A stretch of 13,024 bases of DNA from Candidatus Omnitrophota bacterium (lineage in GTDB: Bacteria > Omnitrophota > Koll11 > Zapsychrales > Aceulaceae). This document shows, piece after piece, positions 9,401 through 13,024 of the stretch (positions are counted from its first letter, which is position 1; each line of letters begins with the position of its first letter). Where the stretch lies: positions 1-13,024 of the forward strand of contig JAOZRJ010000019.1 of the NCBI GenBank assembly GCA_029931885.1. The letters run 5' to 3'. A program made the translations under genes and the position numbers. Under the pieces are notes generated by a model. It was not told the DNA's origin, did no database searches, and saw nothing but the letters and a program-made list of their open reading frames with translations.

Positions 9401-12400
9401 TCGTTTTATTCCACACACGCCCAATCCGACCAACTGAAACTCAAAATAAGAATTATTATTTTAGAACACCACAGCATTTAGAGGCTCTTAAGGCTGAAGG
9501 CAAGATTCTCGTTACCTTAGTTAATAATCAACCACAAGGTCTTGCTCTTGTAACATTTGAAGATACCTATATAGATCCAGTAACAGGTGCAACTCATACA
9601 GTTACTGTTAAAGGATTAGATAAAGTCTTTTCAGGAGACAAGATGGTTGTTCTAGAAGGCGGACTTGGATGGTTTGAAGAGCTTAACGCTCAATATGGAG
9701 AAGATCTTGCATCTATCTTTATTAGCCCATTCTCTGACGAAGAGCTTGCTGAAATGTCTAAAGATCCAGAATTCTATATCATCGCTTATGAAACAGCTAA
9801 ACGTATTCATAAAAGAGAAGCTACTCTTAATCAGATAACAAAACATAAGAATTTTGTTGAACGAGCTCAAGAAGCAGCTGTTCAGGTTAAGAGACGACAT
9901 GAATATGGTAAGGTTTTAACGAATTCTTTTAAAGAAACACCAGAGGAAATTAATGAACAGCTTGAACAATTAACAGATAATTTTGCTATGGCAGTCTTTG
10001 GCCCATTGGCAGAGAGCTTAGGACTCGACGTTAATGAAAAGACTACTCCAGCTGAACTTTATGAATTCTTAAGATCTTCTCATCTTCAAGAAATGAGATC
10101 TTTAGCAAAATTCGCCCTTTACTCAGGCCCTCCAGGAGGAGGAAAAGGAGAAGTTTGGATACGCTTCCAAGAAAGATATTCTGATATTATAAGCAAATTC
10201 GTTTTATTCCATACACGCCCAATTCGTCCGGGTGAAATTCAAGATGAAAATTATTATTTTAGGACACCACAGCATTTAGAAAAACTTAAAGCTGAAGGTA
10301 AGATCATTACTACTTTGGTTAATAATCAACCACAGGGTCTTGCTCTTGTTACCTTTGAAGATACTTATATAGATCCAGTAACAGGTGCAATGAAGAAAGT
10401 TATTGTTAAAGGATTAGATAAGGTCTTTGAGGGAGACAAGATGGTTGTCTTAGAAGGCGGCCTTGGATGGTTCGAGGAGCTTAGCGCACAATATGGTGAA
10501 GATCTTGCATCTATCTTTATTAGCCCATTCTCTGACGAAGAGCTTGCTGAAATGTCTAAAGATCCAGAATTCTATATCATCGCTTATGAAACAGCTAAAC
10601 GTATTCATAAAAGAGAAGCTACTCTTAATCAGATAACAAAACATAAGAATTTTGTTGAACGAGCTCAAGAAGCAGCTGTTCAGGTTAAGAGGCGACATGA
10701 ATATGGTAAGGTCTTAGTTAATACATTTCAGGATTCAAAAGAAGCTTTTGGGCGGCACATGGAATATCTTACTGATGAGTTTGCTCTAGAAGTATTCGGA
10801 AATGTTTATGAAGAAATTGAAGAAGTAATCCTTTCTATTGAAAGCATGATTGAAAACAGTAAAAAAGGAAAGCAACTTTTAGGATTCTTTAATAATGATA
10901 TTAAAAGATTAATTAGCAAATTAGAGGATTGGCGAAAAGAATATAAAGTTAAGCTTCGTAGGGATATAGACCTAGAAAGCTTAGTGGATGAGGAATATTT
11001 AAGAATTGTTGATGAGCAAGGTCGATCAACAGGCTTGATCAAGCCGCGTGCGCTTGTTCACCATGATGGCGATTTACACAGAGATGTAAGAATCCTAATT
11101 GTTAATAACGAAGGCAAACTTCTTGTTCAGAAGCGAGCTGATGATAAGGATGTTGAGCCGGGATGTTATGCTGAATCTGTTGGTGGGCATTTGCAGTTAA
11201 GCGAAAATTATTTAGCTGCGGCATTAAGAGAGATTAAGGAGGAAATAGGGCTAGGAGATGTTCATCGCGAGAGATTATTTAAGATAGGAATTTTTGAAGA
11301 TCATTTACAAACTGAAGATTATTCTAATAACAGCTTTTATACGCTATATGCCTATCTAATTTTTCCTGCAGAGCAAGAAATTCTTGTTATTAATGAAGAA
11401 GATGGGATTATCTCAGATCAGTCTAAATTTGTATCATTACATAGCACGCGAGAGAATATTTTTTATCATCCTCGAAAATATACAAGATCGTTAGCAAGAG
11501 CTTTGATCAGTGATGCTATTTTTGCTTTCCTTTCGGATCATATCTATAAAGAATTTCAAGAAAAACAAGATTTAGCAAAGCGTTTAGCACAAGGAATGCT
11601 TACTGATGAAGAGATTCTGATGATGCCTCCGGATATGATGGCTGACATATTACGATTAATAAACTTAGAAGAATATGATTTGCAACAAAAAATGCTTTTG
11701 TTCTCTGCTGCTCCAGGCTCAGGCAAGGGAACAATTATGGAGATAGGGTTAAAAGGAAATGGAGCTCCATATAGTGATTTAGTTCAGAAATTAATGCTTC
11801 ATCATACTCGAAAAGCACGTGCTGGAGAAGTAGACGGAAAACATTATCATTTTGGATATCATGATGTTGGCAAGAAAACAAATCGATTAATTGTTTTATC
11901 GAAAGCGAATAAAGACGGCCAGATTTATATTTATGTTGCTTATATTAATAAACAGTTACAAGGACTAGCAAAAGAAGATTTTATTGAAGAGGTAATTTTA
12001 CATAAAGCAGATGAGCCTGTCGAAATAGTGATAGAGGAAGATGAAATTGTCAGAGAGAAAAAGAATGTGATTGTGGTAAAGCGTAAAATCAAAGGATTAG
12101 CATCGGCCTTTAAAGACGGAAAAATAACGGTTCTTGAGGGAGGTTATAGTTGGTTTAAAACTATAGCAGAAGACAATGATGATATTTTCACAATATTCTT
12201 AGCTTCTTTGGATCCGCATCATGTGAGATTAAGAGGAATAAATCAAAAGATTATTAATCAAGAGTTTCAGGATCCATTTGAAAGATTTGTCGCATACGCA
12301 TTAGTAAATAATATGCGTAAAATTGAAGGAGAAGAAAAGATTGATTTACGGCATGAAGAAAAGCTAGCTGAACTTAAAAATGCTGTAAGAGTATGGTTTG

Positions 12401-13024
12401 ACGAGTATGGTGAAAAACTTTCAGTTCCTGAAAAACAAAGTCAAATTGTTGGGTCTTTAGGTCGTAATGGAGCCGACCAAATTGAGGCCCTTCAAGAGAA
12501 TGCAAAGCTTATTGAATCCCCACGATTTATTAAAGAAATAAACCGATTATTAAAGAAATATTTCCATCATACTTTTAAAATCAAAGGAGATAGCGAACAT
12601 TTGGCCCGTGCCTTGGCTTATGAAGTTCAGATGAAATTAGCCAGAGATGTTAAAAGAGGAGATACTTCTTTTAAGCTTGAAGTTCCGGATGAAAAAACAG
12701 AAAGATTTGCTAATTTTAATAAGTCTCAAGATATGTTTAATCGTGTTATTGAGGGTGTTGTTCAAATAATGCTTATGCGTGAATATGAGAGATCCGGCAA
12801 AGGAGCTATCATATTAAATCCTTTTGTTTGGAGCGGCGAAGATCAAGAGATTAGAAACACGATTAGGAATGCTGCCGATCAGTTTTGTGAATGTTATTTT
12901 ACATATTTAATCCGAGCTATTAATAATTCCAATAATCATGATAAGACAAGTTCGCCGCTATCAACAACGTCTTCTTCTATCCGTGGCAGGAAGATAAAGA
13001 TTTCGATAGCGGCTTTTCTTTTAG
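1..13024 (+). CDS. Giant multidomain membrane glycosyltransferase / kinase-like / Nudix protein, partial at both ends
   Basis: Translating every codon of frame 1 gives 4,341 residues with no stop; the last base begins another codon. There is no start or stop, so the N- and C-terminal ends lie outside the window and the true length is unknown; the visible part alone is about half a megadalton. Domains in order: acidic 65-residue repeats (1-160), unrecognised ectodomain-like region (161-1180), membrane cluster (1181-1300), helical region with two membrane hairpins (1301-1800), charged coiled-coil-like region (1800-2320), GT-A glycosyltransferase (about 2321-2600), second membrane bundle (2600-3030), Ser-rich linker, two near-identical guanylate-kinase-like domains (3105-3310, 3371-3576), Nudix (3661-3840), third kinase-like domain (3897-4100), helical tail and Ser/Thr-rich joint. 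A stop-free frame of this length in AT-rich DNA, with recognisable motifs at both ends of it, is decisive for coding. Overall function is not known; an envelope-glycan role is inferred from the glycosyltransferase. Omnitrophota origin is a guess from gene style. Confidence 0.96.
481..3540 (+). other. About 1,020-residue unrecognised, probably extracytoplasmic region
   Basis: Residues 161-1180 contain no long hydrophobic stretch and look beta-rich, with many alternating hydrophobic/polar runs, aromatic residues, turns such as NG and DG, and few cysteines. I do not recognise a family. Short related patterns recur: TVERIYYFDEGFNLKEQTG (residues 330-348), LGKISRTLW then NGDVL and DGTL (693-718), and FGRVFKLSDGNLLAEYHNGTL (957-977). 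These could be degenerate YD/RHS-like or beta-propeller-like units, but the resemblance is weak. The region lies between the acidic repeat array and the first membrane segment. If the glycosyltransferase is cytoplasmic and the helix at about 1182-1218 crosses once, this region faces away from the cytoplasm. A glycan-binding or adhesive role would fit but is not shown. Confidence 0.5.
3541..3912 (+). other. First membrane cluster: one very long hydrophobic segment plus a Gly-rich hairpin
   Basis: Residues 1182-1218 form an almost uninterrupted hydrophobic segment of about 37 residues, long for a single crossing. A charged loop follows (GETERGLKAEERIK), then two hydrophobic segments at about 1247-1267 and 1272-1297. 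The second pair is rich in Gly and small residues (VGAMLGGIEGGIITGATIVG), a packing pattern seen in tightly associated membrane helices. The basic stretch that follows (KIYKRHTHRTIKR, 1300-1312) suggests by the positive-inside rule that the hairpin returns to the cytoplasm. If the long segment crosses once, residues 1-1180 are extracytoplasmic. Boundaries were judged by eye. Confidence 0.75.
3913..5400 (+). other. Cytoplasmic helical stretches with two further membrane hairpins; probable internal duplication
   Basis: Residues 1305-1560 are soluble, charged and helix-rich. A hydrophobic hairpin follows at about 1561-1582 and 1596-1613, then about 145 charged residues, then a third hairpin at about 1762-1778 and 1780-1796. 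Two parts of the region look like copies. Copy A has DQQSISTEYDK (1416-1426), DIL (1528), AK (1538) and KQPYY (1547-1551) just before its hairpin. Copy B has DQHSTEYDK (1705-1713), DIL (1734), AK (1743) and KQYY (1754-1757) just before its hairpin. Copy B is shorter between the first two motifs by about 80 residues. No enzymatic motif is visible. The position between the membrane anchor and the glycosyltransferase suggests scaffolding or a channel-forming or regulatory role, which is inference. Confidence 0.6.
5401..6960 (+). other. Charged helical region with coiled-coil character ahead of the glycosyltransferase
   Basis: Residues 1801-2320 have no membrane segment and are increasingly rich in Lys, Glu, Arg and Ile. 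Residues 2040-2115 (bases 6118-6345) alternate hydrophobic residues at heptad-like spacing (EKIEEQIEQLQRDKDK, then ERIDEINDRLVRETDKIAEK) and probably form a coiled coil. A short helical pattern G-[WMF]-S-[ED]-x-x-I recurs at 1993 (GMSEDVIKDVFKEIKD) and 2233 (GWSEEIIKEKISKISEE), with weaker versions at 1656 (GFSDSEIDKLWKKLEK) and 2281 (KWNKEEIEQKISMMEEK). No catalytic motif is visible. The high purine content of the sense strand also explains the long empty reading frames on the opposite strand here. It probably acts as a spacer or oligomerisation element on the cytoplasmic side. Confidence 0.6.
6961..7800 (+). other. GT-A (glycosyltransferase family 2-like) catalytic domain
   Basis: Residues about 2321-2600 follow the motif order of processive membrane family 2 glycosyltransferases, which transfer sugar from a nucleotide-sugar to a growing glycan on the cytoplasmic face. 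Seen: a hydrophobic strand ending in the DxD-type motif (AMIFNLDRD, Asp 2436 and 2438), which in this fold binds the nucleotide-sugar and metal; a segment GTHAFYGPGIVRWKVMKKWG (2503-2522), equivalent to the usual G-x-N-x-x-x-R-R-x-x-L-x-x-x-G stretch; then IEDTGAAHEAQMAGYR (2527-2542), matching the ED catalytic-base motif; and FQMRFGG (2565-2571) where QxxRW is expected. A hydrophobic bundle follows immediately, as in cellulose-synthase-like and cyclic-glucan-synthase-like enzymes. The last motif is shortened to QxRF, and the first Asp motif near FVHVHIGIDPDN (2328-2339) is not typical. Sugar specificity cannot be read. An inactive relative is possible. Confidence 0.65.
7801..9099 (+). other. 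Second membrane bundle, about nine to eleven helices, after the glycosyltransferase
   Basis: Hydrophobic segments lie at about residues 2609-2630, 2632-2655, 2674-2692, 2731-2746, 2749-2771, 2781-2797, 2799-2820, 2850-2870, 2936-2957, 2960-2987 and 3008-3028. Between 2873 and 2934 is a charged loop (FSKTRKGKESKADKDG and following). A membrane bundle directly after the catalytic domain is typical of glycosyltransferases that extrude their product while making it; here it is larger than the few helices of cellulose-synthase-like proteins. The residues after the last helix (EFRHKLSQGEKLKR, 3031-3044) are basic, favouring a cytoplasmic side, which agrees with the nucleotide-binding domains downstream. 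Some short segments may be re-entrant or interfacial rather than spanning, so the count is uncertain. Confidence 0.75.
9100..9312 (+). other. Basic, Ser-rich linker between membrane bundle and kinase-like domains
   Basis: Residues 3034-3104 are hydrophilic. They begin with a Lys/Arg-rich stretch (KKGMKVRKKF, 3051-3060), then six serines in a row (3061-3066, codons of both TCN and AGT type), then QQSSTP (3078-3083) and a short amphipathic helix (IIERLRSIDLRKIV). It probably forms a flexible tether. From here on the codons include more C-ending forms (atc, cac, ggc) than in the AT-richer stretch upstream. Confidence 0.7.
9313..9930 (+). other. Guanylate-kinase-like domain, copy 1
   Basis: Residues 3105-3310 have the length (about 206) and motif order of a guanylate kinase, which transfers phosphate from ATP to GMP. 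The P-loop is SGPPGGGKGE (3109-3118). The nucleoside-monophosphate phosphate site HTRPIRPTETQNKNYYF gives Arg 3140, Arg 3143, Glu 3146 and Tyr 3152, with exactly the spacing of the conserved residues in yeast guanylate kinase (38, 41, 44, 50). A strand MVVLEGGLGWF (3216-3226) sits where the family has a D-x-D/Q-G motif. A helical lid-like part ends at HEYGKVLTNSF, matching the YDYVIVND strand of the family. Oddities: Lys is followed by Gly-Glu, not Gly-Thr or Ser-Thr; the usual Gly of R-P-G-E is Thr; the Ser expected four residues before the first Arg is Leu. Activity is doubtful; a GK-fold binding domain, as in MAGUK proteins, is an alternative. Confidence 0.75.
9931..10110 (+). other. Helical spacer between kinase-like copies 1 and 2
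   Basis: Residues 3311-3370 are charged and helical and contain LTDNFAMAVFG (3324-3334), which is repeated as LTDEFALEVFG after copy 2. This shows that the duplicated unit includes part of the spacer. The rest (LAESLGLDVNEKTTPAELYEFLRSSHLQ) has no counterpart after copy 2. No motif of known function is visible. Confidence 0.65.
10111..10728 (+). other. Guanylate-kinase-like domain, copy 2
   Basis: Residues 3371-3576 are almost the same protein as copy 1 (residues 3105-3310) with no length change. The P-loop again reads SGPPGGGKGE (3375-3384). The phosphate-site motif HTRPIRPGEIQDENYYF gives Arg 3406, Arg 3409, Glu 3412 and Tyr 3418, and here the family-typical R-P-G-E is intact, unlike copy 1. 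Differences from copy 1 cluster in the first two thirds; the last third is essentially identical down to the DNA. The Mg-coordinating Ser/Thr after the P-loop Lys-Gly is again Glu, and the Ser expected four residues before the first Arg is Leu. Retention of two near-identical copies may reflect recent conversion, not selection for both. Confidence 0.75.
10729..10980 (+). other. Helical spacer between kinase-like copy 2 and the Nudix domain
   Basis: Residues 3577-3660. The first part repeats the tail of the duplicated unit (LTDEFALEVFG, 3590-3600). The rest (EEIEEVILSIESMIEN, KGKQLLGFFNNDIKRLISKL) is an amphipathic, highly charged helical stretch of about 60 residues, probably a helical hairpin. 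No known motif. Confidence 0.6.
10981..11520 (+). other. Nudix hydrolase domain of the YfcD/IPP-isomerase-like type
   Basis: Residues about 3661-3840. Nudix domains hydrolyse or rearrange compounds with a nucleoside diphosphate or diphosphate linked to another moiety. The Nudix box G-x5-E-x7-R-E-U-x-E-E-x-G-U is complete: Gly 3729, Glu 3735, Arg 3743, Glu 3744, Glu 3747, Glu 3748, Gly 3750 (bases 11185-11253), so metal binding and catalysis look intact. The N-terminal part (IVDEQGRSTGLIKPRALVHH, then DGDLHRDVRILIVNNEGKLL and QKRADDKDVEPGCYAESVGG) follows the pattern V-D-E-x-G-x-x-T-G-x-x-x-x-R-x-x-x-H-x-x-G-x-x-H-R-x-V, shared by YfcD-like Nudix proteins and type 1 isopentenyl diphosphate isomerase. 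Since IPP isomerase also belongs to this fold, the substrate remains open. It is embedded between two kinase-like domains on one chain, an unusual arrangement. Confidence 0.88.
11689..12300 (+). other. Guanylate-kinase-like domain, diverged copy 3
   Basis: Residues about 3897-4100. The P-loop is SAAPGSGKGT (3902-3911), here with the family-typical Gly-Thr after Lys. The phosphate site HTRKARAGEVDGKHYHF gives Arg 3937, Arg 3940, Glu 3943 and Tyr 3949, the same spacing as in guanylate kinases and closer to the family consensus (A-G-E-V-D-G) than copies 1 and 2. It shares with them the less common features INKQLQGLA (3982-3990; NNQPQGLA in copies 1 and 2) and VLEGGYSWF (4044-4052; VLEGGLGWF), so all three form one subfamily with older divergence of this member. 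An acidic insertion (EIVIEEDEIVREKK, 4008-4021) lies in the middle. The GKGT loop alone would also fit adenylate kinase, but the H-T-R-x-x-R-x-G-E motif excludes it. Of the three, this is the likeliest to be active. Confidence 0.72.
12301..12930 (+). other. Helical region after the third kinase-like domain, unrecognised
   Basis: Residues 4101-4310 are mostly charged amphipathic helix (HEEKLAELKNAVRVWFDEYG, then RFIKEINRLLKKYFHH), without hydrophobic segments. A stretch ERSGKGAIILNPFVW (4263-4277) has a Gly-Lys-Gly but lacks the preceding Gly of a P-loop. No family recognised. It joins the enzymatic part to the next module beyond the window. Confidence 0.5.
12931..13024 (+). other. Ser/Thr-rich joint leading into the next, unseen module
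   Basis: Residues about 4311-4330 read NNHDKTSSPLSTTSSSIRG, a low-complexity Ser/Thr/Pro stretch typical of inter-domain linkers. It is followed by a basic then hydrophobic segment (GRKIKISIAAFLL) that is still open at the right edge and may begin a membrane helix or a beta strand. It shows that the protein does not end here. Confidence 0.65.

Larger units (their letters stand above)
9310..10800 (+). repeat. Tandem duplication of a 266-residue (798-bp) unit carrying a kinase-like domain
   Basis: Copy 1 begins at 9310 and copy 2 at 10108, an offset of exactly 798 bp that holds without any insertion or deletion to the shared tail motif L-T-D-[NE]-F-A-x-x-V-F-G (residues 3324-3334 and 3590-3600). 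Identity is uneven. The first 45 bp (9310-9354 with 10108-10152) are identical, the next several hundred bases differ at many synonymous and some replacement sites, then 194 bp (9700-9893 with 10498-10691) are identical with no silent change. After that the copies diverge quickly. This mosaic points to an older in-frame duplication followed by recent exchange between copies. Confidence 0.93.

Noticed and set aside
8498..9481. Plus-strand frames at 8498-8698 and 9251-9481
   Set aside because: They overlap the main frame in another phase, carry no motif, and the second runs across the P-loop of kinase-like copy 1.
9652..10698. Two almost identical minus-strand frames at 9652-9900 and 10450-10698
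   Set aside because: Their similarity only mirrors the tandem kinase-like duplication on the + strand; they are shadows, not a gene pair.
9310..10800. Mobile element or phage insertion as the source of the duplicated block
   Set aside because: The unit is an exact multiple of three, in frame, without inverted ends or target duplications, and contains only the kinase-like domain and part of its spacer.
11689..11760. Adenylate kinase identity for the third P-loop domain, suggested by GSGKGT
   Set aside because: The following H-T-R-x-x-R-x-G-E-x-D-G-x-x-Y segment is a guanylate kinase signature, and the domain shares special segments with copies 1 and 2.
12790..12831. Possible P-loop ERSGKGAIILNPF (residues 4263-4275)
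   Set aside because: No preceding Gly-x4 and no strand of the right kind before it.

Overview
The window is one piece of one gene. Frame 1 of the + strand reads from base 1 to base 13023 (4,341 codons) without a stop and is open at both ends. The visible polypeptide is therefore at least 4,341 residues, and neither the start nor the stop is here. There is no intergenic space and no RNA gene, promoter or terminator. The DNA is AT-rich with a standard bacterial code (no in-frame TAA, TAG or TGA). Giant single-frame genes of this kind, multidomain and membrane-spanning with Ser-rich joints, are best known from Candidatus Omnitrophota (formerly OP3). That is my leading guess for the source; it is inferred from gene style, not from a marker gene.

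Layout in residues of the visible protein: (1) 1-160, the end of an array of 64-65-residue repeats carrying an acidic GDNDDSDGWAYT loop; (2) about 161-1180, a large region without hydrophobic segments, probably outside the cytoplasmic membrane and not recognised; (3) about 1181-1300, the first membrane cluster; (4) about 1301-1800, soluble helical stretches with two more membrane hairpins, containing what looks like an old internal duplication; (5) about 1800-2320, a highly charged Lys/Glu-rich helical region with coiled-coil character; (6) about 2321-2600, a GT-A (family 2-like) glycosyltransferase domain; (7) about 2600-3030, a second large membrane bundle; (8) about 3031-3104, a Ser-rich linker; (9) 3105-3310 and 3371-3576, two nearly identical guanylate-kinase-like domains; (10) about 3661-3840, a Nudix domain with a complete Nudix box; (11) about 3897-4100, a third, diverged guanylate-kinase-like domain; (12) a helical tail and a Ser/Thr-rich joint at the right edge, after which the protein continues.

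The most economical reading (inference) is a giant inner-membrane protein. Its N-terminal part faces outward, the glycosyltransferase sits on the cytoplasmic face between two membrane bundles and may make or export a surface glycan, and the C-terminal nucleotide-handling domains are cytoplasmic. Glycosyltransfer releases a nucleoside di- or monophosphate, so kinase-like and Nudix domains on the same chain could recycle or regulate the nucleotide pool, but nothing in the sequence proves this. The kinase-like domains keep the phosphate-binding Arg/Arg/Glu/Tyr pattern of guanylate kinases but appear to lack base-recognition residues, and two of the three have an altered P-loop. They may bind something other than GMP or be non-catalytic.
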